DNA of 16,819 nucleotides from the NCBI GenBank assembly GCA_013812465.1, contig JACCTK010000396.1, forward strand, positions 1 to 16,819, given 5' to 3'. The notes under the pieces are model-generated. The model was not told the DNA's origin. It made no database searches and saw only the letters and a list, made by a program, of their open reading frames with translations. The DNA is from Actinomycetota bacterium (GTDB lineage: Bacteria > Actinomycetota > Thermoleophilia > Gaiellales > Gaiellaceae). How positions within the stretch are numbered: position 1 is the first letter of the stretch; each line of letters opens with the position of its first letter. Positions 7,085 to 16,819 of this stretch are shown here, piece by piece. The translations under genes were made by a program, and so were the position numbers.

Positions 7085-8980
7085 ATGACCGGTTATGGGC
7101 TGAGAAGGCTCTTTGAGGCCATGCGCGCCGCGCGGATTGCGGTGGCCGGTGATTTCTGCCTCGATGCCTACTGGCAGCTACACGATGGCCCCCCGGAGCA
7201 TTCCGTGGAGACCGGGCTGCCGACTCTCCGCGCGGACAGACAGCGGTACAGCCTCGGTGGTGCAGGCAACGTGGTGGCCAACCTCGTGGCCTTGGGCGTG
7301 GGCGAGGTCAAGGCAATCGGCGTGTACGGCCGCGATCCGTTCGGCGCAGCGATGCTCGACCTGCTCGTCGAGCTCGGCGCGAACACGGCGGGCATGCAAG
7401 ATCTCGGCCCGGATTGGCAGACCCTTGCCTACGCGAAGCCCTACGTCGGAGACAGCGAGCAGCGGCGACTCGACTTCGGTACGCGAGACGGTCTCGCGGA
7501 GAACGACGTTCGGGTCTTGGTCGAGCACCTTCATGAGGCGGCCGAGTGGGGCGAGGCGGTCGTGATCAATCAGCAGGCGGCCGGCTGCTTCGCCCAGCCA
7601 GACGTCACCGCCGAGATCAATGCGATTATCGCTGCGCACCCAGAGACGCTCTTTGTGGTTGACGCGCGAGACACAGCTGCCTTGTACGTCGGCGCCGTCC
7701 TAAAGGTGAATGCTCGGGAGGCGGTGACGCAGGGTCTGGTCGAAGTCGGCGGTGGATCGATGTCGGACGAGCAGGCTACCGATCTTGCGGAGCAGATCAC
7801 GCGCCGAACAGGGCGTCCGGTCTTCGTCACAAGGGGTGACCGTGGCATCGTTGCGGCTGACGCCGGCGGCGTCTACCACGCCCTGGGAATCGACGTCACC
7901 AGCCAAGTCGATCCCGTCGGCGGCGGTGACACCGCCGTCGCGACCGTCGCCGCGGTACTCGCCTGCGGTGGAGGCGTGCCAGCTGCGGCGCACCTCGCCA
8001 ACATCGCCGCGTCTGTGACGGTGCGCAAGATCCGCACGACGGGGACGGTTACACCGGCGGAGCTGGTCGCGGCCGCAGAGCGGGCCGACTACGTCTATTC
8101 GCCGGAAGTTGCTGACAACCCCGCTCGCGCCCGATACGTGCCGGACACCGAGATCGAGCTCATCGGCGATCCTCCGACGGCTCCGACGCCGACGCACGTC
8201 ATCTTCGACTTCGACGGCACACTCTCGACGCTGCGGCAGGGCTGGGAAGACGTCATGGAGCCCATGATGATTCGGTCGATCCTCGGTGACCGGTTTGCGT
8301 CTGTCGACGCCGAGACGTACCAGCGGGGCAGATCCGCCGTAATGCACCTCATCGACCGGACCACGGGGATCCAGACACTTGTCCAGATGCAAGGGCTCGT
8401 CGGCCTCGTGCGCCAATTCGGCCTCGTACCTGAGGACCTCATCCTCGACGCGCACGGCTACAAGGAGATCTTCAACAACGAGTTGCTGACGGTCGTTCGA
8501 AGGCGACTTGCGAAGCTCGCCGCGGGACATCTCCAGCCGAGCGACTTTCACATGAAGAACGCGCTAACGCTGCTGGAGCTCTTGCGCGAGCAAGGGCTGG
8601 CGCTCTACCTGGCGAGCGGAACGGACGTCGAGGATGTCGTCGCAGAAGCTCATGCACTCGGCTTCGGGCAGTTCTTCGAGCATCGCATCTACGGCTCTGT
8701 CGGAGACGTCAACGTCGAGGCGAAGAGAGTTGTGCTGGATCGAATCTTTCGAGAGAACAAGCTGGAGGGGGGGAGCCTTGTCACCTTCGGAGACGGTCCG
8801 GTCGAGATGCGCGAGACGCGGAAGGCGGGCGGTATTCCCGTCGGTGTCTGCAGCGACGAGCAGCGACGCTACGGCTTCAATCCGGCCAAGCGCGGGCGGC
8901 TCATCCGCGGTGGGGCGACCATCCTCGTGCCGGACTTCAGCGATTTGAAGCCGCTCCTTACACTCCTCGGACTGTCTTGA
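7085..8980 (+). CDS. hldA: Heptose-7-phosphate kinase (PfkB) fused to a HAD phosphatase
   Basis: The 631-residue product has two domains. Residues 1-335 are an RfaE1/HldE-type PfkB kinase: VAGDFCLDAYW (20-30), GGAGNVVANL (58-67), and the catalytic loop DPVGGGDT (276-283, base D282) where the family usually has GAGD. Residues 370-631 are a HAD hydrolase: DFDGT (375-379) as motif I, SGT (511-513) as motif II, K547, and FGDGPVEM (568-575) as motif IV, with a helical cap between 385 and 500 as in phosphoglycolate/phosphoglucomutase-like members. Expected chemistry is D-glycero-D-manno-heptose 7-phosphate to the 1,7-bisphosphate, then removal of one phosphate, the job usually done by GmhB. GmhB is a different HAD type with a DRDGT motif, so this would be a non-orthologous replacement; that is inference. 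It is first in the operon, 40 bases before the adenylyltransferase. ATG 7121 is an alternative start. Confidence 0.88.
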   Translation: MTGYGLRRLFEAMRAARIAVAGDFCLDAYWQLHDGPPEHSVETGLPTLRADRQRYSLGGAGNVVANLVALGVGEVKAIGVYGRDPFGAAMLDLLVELGANTAGMQDLGPDWQTLAYAKPYVGDSEQRRLDFGTRDGLAENDVRVLVEHLHEAAEWGEAVVINQQAAGCFAQPDVTAEINAIIAAHPETLFVVDARDTAALYVGAVLKVNAREAVTQGLVEVGGGSMSDEQATDLAEQITRRTGRPVFVTRGDRGIVAADAGGVYHALGIDVTSQVDPVGGGDTAVATVAAVLACGGGVPAAAHLANIAASVTVRKIRTTGTVTPAELVAAAERADYVYSPEVADNPARARYVPDTEIELIGDPPTAPTPTHVIFDFDGTLSTLRQGWEDVMEPMMIRSILGDRFASVDAETYQRGRSAVMHLIDRTTGIQTLVQMQGLVGLVRQFGLVPEDLILDAHGYKEIFNNELLTVVRRRLAKLAAGHLQPSDFHMKNALTLLELLREQGLALYLASGTDVEDVVAEAHALGFGQFFEHRIYGSVGDVNVEAKRVVLDRIFRENKLEGGSLVTFGDGPVEMRETRKAGGIPVGVCSDEQRRYGFNPAKRGRLIRGGATILVPDFSDLKPLLTLLGLS

Positions 8981-9020
8981 TCCGCCCTGCCGACACATGG
9001 CGCACTGACCGGAGTCCACG

Positions 9021-9524
9021 ATGCCACTAGCCACGGGGCAGATTCTCACAGTCGAGCAGATGCGTCTCGAGCGCGAGCGCCTGACAGCGGCCGGAGCGCG
9101 TGTCGTGTTTACGAACGGATGCTTCGACATCCTTCATCGGGGACACGTCACCTATCTCGAGTTTGCCCGCGATCAGGGCGACGTCCTCATCCTGGGGCTC
9201 AACGGCGACGACTCCGTTCGGCGCAGCAAGGGGCCAAACCGCCCCGTCAATCCCGAGAACGATCGAGCCCGGGTGCTGCAGAGCCTCCGAGCCGTGGACT
9301 ACATCGTGATCTTCGACGAGGATGAACCCAGACCGCTGATCGAGGCGCTCCTCCCCGACGTCCTCGTCAAAGGAAGCGACTGGGCGCACTACGTTAGCGG
9401 GCGCGACGTCGTCGAAGCCCACGGGGGCAAGGTCGTTCTCGCCGAACTGGTGACGGGACGCTCGACCACCGGCACGATCGAGCGAATCTTGAGCGCCTAC
9501 GGGGTTGATCGGGCCGTGACGTGA
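9021..9524 (+). CDS. hldC: Heptose-1-phosphate adenylyltransferase (RfaE2 type)
   Basis: The 167-residue protein is a stand-alone cytidylyltransferase-like enzyme corresponding to the C-terminal half of HldE. It transfers AMP from ATP to D-glycero-beta-D-manno-heptose 1-phosphate. Motifs: FTNGCFDILHRGH with the HxGH nucleotide-binding signature at 39-42; NGDDSVRRSKGPNRP (61-75); ENDRARVL (79-86); LLPDVLVKGSD (110-120); and GRSTTGTIERIL (146-157) carrying the family's STT-type phosphate-binding end. ATG 9021 is supported by GGAG at 9011-9014. It ends in a four-base GTGA overlap with the epimerase gene, so the two are probably translationally coupled. In proteobacteria this domain is usually fused to the kinase; here the kinase is fused to a HAD domain instead. 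Confidence 0.93.
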   Translation: MPLATGQILTVEQMRLERERLTAAGARVVFTNGCFDILHRGHVTYLEFARDQGDVLILGLNGDDSVRRSKGPNRPVNPENDRARVLQSLRAVDYIVIFDEDEPRPLIEALLPDVLVKGSDWAHYVSGRDVVEAHGGKVVLAELVTGRSTTGTIERILSAYGVDRAVT

Positions 9525-10489
9525 GCGGAACGATCATCGTCACTGGCGCGGCTGGCTTCATAGGGCGCAATACCGTCGCGGAGCTCAACCGACGCGGATG
9601 CACTGCTCCCGTCCTCGTCGACAACCTCGGCTGCGACGAAAAGTGGAAGAACCTGGCTGGTCTGCAGTTCGAGGATCTCCTGGCCCCCTCAGAACTCTTG
9701 TCGTGGCTGCAAGCGACACCGCGGCCGCGAGTTGACGCCATCATTCATCTCGGCGCGTGCAGCTCTACTACTGAGTCGAATGCCGACTTTCTGATGGAGA
9801 ACAACTACCGGTATACCCGGAGATTGTGCAAATGGGCGCTGACCAACTCCAGTAGATTCATCTATGCCTCGAGCGCCGCGACGTACGGCGACGGCTCGCT
9901 CGGGTTCAGCGACGCCGACGCGAATACCAAGCGGTTGATGCAGCTCAACATGTACGGCTATTCCAAGCACGTTTTCGACCTCTGGGCGTTGCGTCACAGC
10001 TTGCTCGACCAGATCGTCGGACTGAAATTCTTCAATGTGTTCGGTCCATATGAGAGCCATAAAGGCGACATGCGCTCGGTCGTGGCCAAGGCAAACGATC
10101 AAATTAAGGATGCGGGTGAGGTGGCCCTCTTCAAGTCCTACCGGGACGGAATCGCAGACGGCGAGCAGCGTCGCGACTTCATCTATGTCGATGACGCAGT
10201 AGACGTCGTCATGCATTTTCTCGACAAGCAAACTACGTCGGGACTTTTCAACTGCGGCAGCGGCGTCGCCAGAACCTGGCTCGACCTCGCGCACGCCGTC
10301 TTCGCGGCGCTCGACAGGCCCGCGAACATCCGATTCATCGACATGCCGCCGAGCCTCCGTGCGAAGTACCAGTACTTCACGCAAGCAGACATTCGAAAAC
10401 TTCGCGCTTGCGGCTACAACACGGAGTTTCGCACCCTCGAGCAGGGTGTCGACGAGTACGTCCGCACCTACCTCGCCCTGGCCGAATGA
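9521..10489 (+). CDS. hldD: ADP-glyceromanno-heptose 6-epimerase (HldD type)
   Basis: The 322-residue extended short-chain dehydrogenase converts ADP-D-glycero-D-manno-heptose to the L-glycero form using bound NADP. It shows GAAGFIG (9-15), a DNL start of the heptose-specific segment followed by KWKNL, IYASSAATYG (114-123), the YxxxK pair Y145/K149 in NMYGYSK, and KFFNVFGPYESHKGDMRSVV, a block typical of HldD rather than of UDP-hexose epimerases. RRDFIYVDDAVDVV and YQYFTQADIRKLR near the end are also HldD-like. The GTG start at 9521 overlaps the upstream stop by four bases. The gene is intact and is followed after 34 bases by gmhA. The ADP-heptose assignment is from family resemblance. Confidence 0.93.
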   Translation: MSGTIIVTGAAGFIGRNTVAELNRRGCTAPVLVDNLGCDEKWKNLAGLQFEDLLAPSELLSWLQATPRPRVDAIIHLGACSSTTESNADFLMENNYRYTRRLCKWALTNSSRFIYASSAATYGDGSLGFSDADANTKRLMQLNMYGYSKHVFDLWALRHSLLDQIVGLKFFNVFGPYESHKGDMRSVVAKANDQIKDAGEVALFKSYRDGIADGEQRRDFIYVDDAVDVVMHFLDKQTTSGLFNCGSGVARTWLDLAHAVFAALDRPANIRFIDMPPSLRAKYQYFTQADIRKLRACGYNTEFRTLEQGVDEYVRTYLALAE

Positions 10490-10523
10490 CCGCTCGCTCG
10501 CTCGCCAATGGTGGTGTCGGCAC

Positions 10524-11117
10524 GTGAGCGGTCATCCTCCGACCACCGAGCTCTTGAGGCAGGAGATCCGCGACCACCTCTCGATCGTGACCGCGCTCGA
10601 AGCCCTCATCCCTTCGGTGGAGCACGTCTCGAGTGAGATCTGCGCGCAACTGGAGCGTGGCGGAACCGTCCTTTCATTCGGAAACGGTGGCTCGGCCGCC
10701 GACGCCCAGCACCTCGTGTCCGAGCTCATCGGGCGGTACTCGAGACCACGCCGAGCGCTCCCGGCGCGATCACTCGCCACCGATCCGTCGGTCGTGACGT
10801 GCATCGCCAACGATTACGGCTACGACGACGTCTTCGCACGCCAGGTGTCGGCCCTGGCGGGCTCCACCGATGTTGTGGTCGCCTTCAGTACCAGCGGCGA
10901 GTCACCGAGTGTCGTGAACGGCCTTGCCGCCGCGCAGAAAAACGGGGCCCTCACCATCCTCTTTACCGGAGAAGCGGGTACCGCAGCAGCCCAGCACGCA
11001 GATCGCGTGCTCCGCGCGCCTTCGACCGTCACCGCCCGAGTCCAGGAGAGCCACATCCTGCTCATCCATCTCGTTAGCGAGTACATCGATCGCTGGGCTG
11101 ATGGTGAAGCGCCGTGA
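10524..11117 (+). CDS. gmhA: Sedoheptulose-7-phosphate isomerase
   Basis: The 197-residue SIS-domain enzyme makes D-glycero-D-manno-heptose 7-phosphate from sedoheptulose 7-phosphate, the first step of heptose synthesis. It contains FGNGGSAADAQHLVSELIGRY with H63 and E67, CIANDYGYDDVFARQV, the phosphate-binding STSGESPSVV (122-130), and ARVQESHILLIHLVSEYID with Q174 and H182. These four residues sit two positions along from the zinc site of the E. coli enzyme (H61, E65, Q172, H180), so the active site looks complete. GTG 10524 is chosen because the family similarity begins soon after and the open frame upstream overlaps the epimerase gene. It is the last gene of the heptose operon, ending with TGA 11115-11117. 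Confidence 0.94.
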   Translation: MSGHPPTTELLRQEIRDHLSIVTALEALIPSVEHVSSEICAQLERGGTVLSFGNGGSAADAQHLVSELIGRYSRPRRALPARSLATDPSVVTCIANDYGYDDVFARQVSALAGSTDVVVAFSTSGESPSVVNGLAAAQKNGALTILFTGEAGTAAAQHADRVLRAPSTVTARVQESHILLIHLVSEYIDRWADGEAP

Positions 11118-11274
11118 GTGCCCTCGCACGCCGATCGCAGACAGCCTGCAAGGTCAGACGGCCTCCAATGTGGGAGACCTGCCTGACCCGGTTCCCCTTC
11201 CGAGCGGGAGTACCCAAGCTATCTATAGAGTAGAGGTAATACCGCACAATACCAATCTGGCGGAAGGAGCTGTA
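11118..11274 (+). promoter_or_regulatory. Intergenic leader of the third Gfo/Idh gene
   Basis: No gene is seen in these 157 bases. An A+T-rich patch at 11219-11250 contains TCTATAGA (11222-11229); its ATCTATAG core (11221-11228) also occurs in the heptose operator region (7003-7010). GGAAGGAG (11262-11269) is a strong ribosome-binding site five bases before TTG 11275. No hairpin-plus-T-run terminator for the heptose operon was found. Confidence 0.45.
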
Positions 11275-11627
11275 TTGGAGAGTCCGGTTCGCCTGGCCAT
11301 CATCGGCTGCGGCAGTGTCCCCCACAGGTATGCGCCCACAGATCCGCGCACTGCGCGAACGTGGGAGCGTGGTCATCGCAGGCACGTGTGATCTCGACGC
11401 ACGCAAGCGGCTCGCAATCGAGCGAGACCTTGGCGACGTCCCGTTCACGACGCGGTACGAAGAGTTGACCGAGGACGGTCACATCGACGCGGTCGCCGTC
11501 TTCACGTCGATGCGGGAGCACGGAGAGGATCTCGGCCGCCGCGCTCGCGGCGGGCAAGCACGTCCTGGTCGAGAAGCCGATGGCGTGGCGATCGATCTCG
11601 AGAGCACATTCCCCGCACTCCGGCTGA
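11275..11627 (+). pseudogene. N-terminal fragment of a third Gfo/Idh/MocA oxidoreductase
   Basis: From TTG 11275, behind a strong ribosome-binding site, the frame reads ESPVRLAIIGCGSV, the Rossmann glycine motif. After a shift near 11325 it continues PQIRALRERGSVVIAGTCDL, then TTRYEELTEDGHIDAVAVFT. A second shift near 11525 leads to ISAAALAAGKHVLVEKPMA, which includes the EKP motif, and it stops at TGA 11625-11627. Only the nucleotide-binding half is present, about 110 codons of an expected 330-400; the substrate domain is missing. It could be the missing half of the fragment at 5337-5807, but the order on the strand is reversed, and nothing in the sequence links them directly. Confidence 0.85.
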
Positions 11628-11731
11628 ACCCGGAGGAGATCGACCTGACGCCCGACCCGTACCGCGACGAGCGCGAAGGAGCATCGACCCCGTTGGATTC
11701 CGAGGTCGAGACCGCCGTCGGGAGCATCTGA
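11610..11731 (+). pseudogene. C-terminal tail of an unidentified gene
   Basis: In the frame ending at TGA 11729-11731 the sequence reads RLNPEEIDLTPDPYRDE, then TPLDSEVETAVGSI. This looks like a real protein tail, hydrophilic and with ordinary codon use, but it does not match the Gfo/Idh fold expected after EKPMA. It is probably the end of another gene joined here by deletion. I do not recognise the family. Confidence 0.4.
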
Positions 11732-11814
11732 GAGACAGGGCGCGTAGCTCCTGACTGGAACCCGCATCGCCCGGTAGGCAACGACGGCCCATACGACGAA
11801 AGGGGAACGGCTCC

Positions 11815-15753
<3,939 letters not shown>

Positions 15754-15802
15754 CCATTGAACGCGTTCCGCGACGACTTCCCCGTCGCGACCAAAGTCGG
15801 GC

Positions 15803-15985
15803 GATTGTTGCATCGGGCAGCGTGGAGAATCGCCAGGGCGACGTCGTGCCCCACCGGCGGAGCGGCGGCGACCCGAGCCATGAGGCTCTCGAGCTCTACA
15901 CGGGCGAGTTCGGCCGGGACGCCGTCGTCTGTCCGATTCCTGCCGGCGGCTGCACGATGCACGCGTCGTACACGCCTCACATGCC
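15803..15985 (+). pseudogene. Internal fragment of a second PhyH-like dioxygenase
   Basis: The + strand reads GDVVPHRRSGGDPSHEALEL, then [20 protein letters not shown], parallel to [17 protein letters not shown] and [20 protein letters not shown] in the gene at 11815. Only the part around the distal iron ligand is present, with no start, no HxD motif and no C-terminus. Outside the shared 59 bases the two copies differ clearly, so this is a diverged paralogue rather than a simple duplicate. It lies directly after the beta-galactosidase. Confidence 0.8.
15917..15975 (+). repeat. 59-base direct repeat, right copy
   Basis: This is the partner of 12361-12419, with 58 of 59 bases the same, inside the PhyH fragment downstream of the beta-galactosidase. 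Confidence 0.9.
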
Positions 15986-16078
15986 CATCAACTGCGGAAC
16001 TCGGGCGCTTGACGAAAGCGAGCCAAGCCCGTACAAGCCAGTCACCAGGTCATGCTCCCGAAAAAACACGAACCTCCG

Positions 16079-16819
16079 ATGATCAGGCTCGACGGGGCGA
16101 TGTTGAGCACCGACGAGGCATAGCCGCTCTACTATCGCGTCTATCGCCTGATTGCGGACGAGATCGCCAGCGGCGCTCTCAGGCCAGGGGATCGCCTACC
16201 CGCGGAACGAGCGATCGGCGAGCGGCTCGGTGTGAGCAGAGTCACCGTGCGCCTCGCGCTCGGCGCCCTTGCGGGAGACGGGATCATCAAGTCGTCCACC
16301 GGTCGCGGCTCGTTCGTCGCTTCACTGGGTCCGGTCGGCGAGCCTCCGAACGCACTCCTCAGCTTCAGTGAGCTCGGTGCGGCTCGCGGGCTCGAGGTCA
16401 GCTCACGTGTTCTTCGTGCGGAACTACGCTTGCAACGACTGACGAGGCCGACGCATTTCGGATCGCCCCGGGGGCGCAGATCTTCGAGCTCGAGCGACTG
16501 CGCCGCCTCAGCGATGTGCCCGTGGCGATCAACCTGAACCGGATTCCCCTTGCTCGTGCGCCCCAGATCTCGACGATCGACTTCTCCGGCGGGACGTCGC
16601 TGTATGCGGTGCTCCAGGAGTACGCCATCGTTCCGACCCGCGCCGACTTCGCGATTCAGGCGGTTGCGGCGGACGAGTGTCAGGCTTCTCTGCTCGAGAC
16701 CGATGCGAGCGCGCCGGTGCTCTTCGCCGAGCACAAGACGTTCGACCAACGGGGAATGCTGGTCGCGCTCGGGCAGACGTTCTGCCGCGGCGACCGGTAT
16801 CGCTTTCGCGCAGCCCTCC
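16079..16819 (+). pseudogene. GntR/UTRA-type regulator with an early amber codon and a frameshift; runs off the window
   Basis: From ATG 16079 the frame reads IRLDGAMLSTDEA, meets TAG at 16121-16123, and then continues in the same frame PLYYRVYRLIADEIASGALR, DRLPAERAIGERLGVSRVTV and GDGIIKSSTGRGSFVASLGP, a complete GntR winged helix. No ordinary start codon lies between the TAG and the helix. Near 16425 the frame shifts to TTDEADAFRIAPGAQIFELE, then RLRRLSDVPVAINLNRIPLA and TSLYAVLQEYAIVPTRADF, a UTRA ligand-sensing domain, still open at the window end. Two independent lesions suggest a dead gene. By position it could once have controlled the beta-galactosidase or a downstream operon. Confidence 0.82.

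Noticed and set aside
15986..16078. A possible small gene between the PhyH fragment and the GntR gene
   Set aside because: Open frames on both strands are short and have neither a good ribosome-binding site nor family similarity I can support.

Overview
This is a high-G+C window, probably from a soil-type actinobacterium such as the Thermoleophilia, or from a Chloroflexota relative. The taxon is inferred only from G+C, frequent GTG/TTG starts and the style of the sugar-utilisation genes. No rRNA, tRNA, CRISPR array or recognisable transposase was seen.

Left part (1-5807): a decayed carbohydrate-utilisation region. The first 100 bases repeat, inverted and with one mismatch, part of an intact Gfo/Idh/MocA oxidoreductase gene further on. 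A broken PIG-L deacetylase follows on the + strand. A minus-strand operon then runs, in transcription order, membrane protein (one-base frameshift), ThuA-like protein (intact), Gfo/Idh/MocA oxidoreductase (intact) and sugar-phosphate isomerase/epimerase (broken). Beyond it lies a scrambled GH38 alpha-mannosidase, with its N-terminal piece on + and its C-terminal and middle pieces on -, and then the C-terminal part of a second Gfo/Idh oxidoreductase on +.

Middle part (5802-11117): an intact, well-organised module. A GntR-headed regulator with a LacI-type sensor domain is divergent from four genes that together cover ADP-heptose synthesis: a heptose-7-phosphate kinase fused to a HAD phosphatase, a heptose-1-phosphate adenylyltransferase, an HldD-type epimerase and a GmhA isomerase. 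The 134-base divergent gap holds a perfect 8-bp inverted repeat that is a candidate operator. No glycosyltransferase is present.

Right part (11118-16819): the N-terminal fragment of a third Gfo/Idh oxidoreductase, a frameshifted phytanoyl-CoA-dioxygenase-like gene, an intact GH2 beta-galactosidase, a second fragment of the dioxygenase (sharing a near-identical 59-base direct repeat with the first), and a damaged GntR/UTRA regulator that runs off the window.

The main themes are a complete ADP-heptose pathway with an unusual kinase-HAD fusion under what looks like a sugar-responsive regulator, set within a mosaic of broken sugar-catabolism genes. About 10 kb of long genes carry no frameshift, while the short genes around them carry more than a dozen lesions. 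This argues for real gene decay and rearrangement, but an assembly chimera or uneven base-calling errors cannot be excluded from sequence alone.
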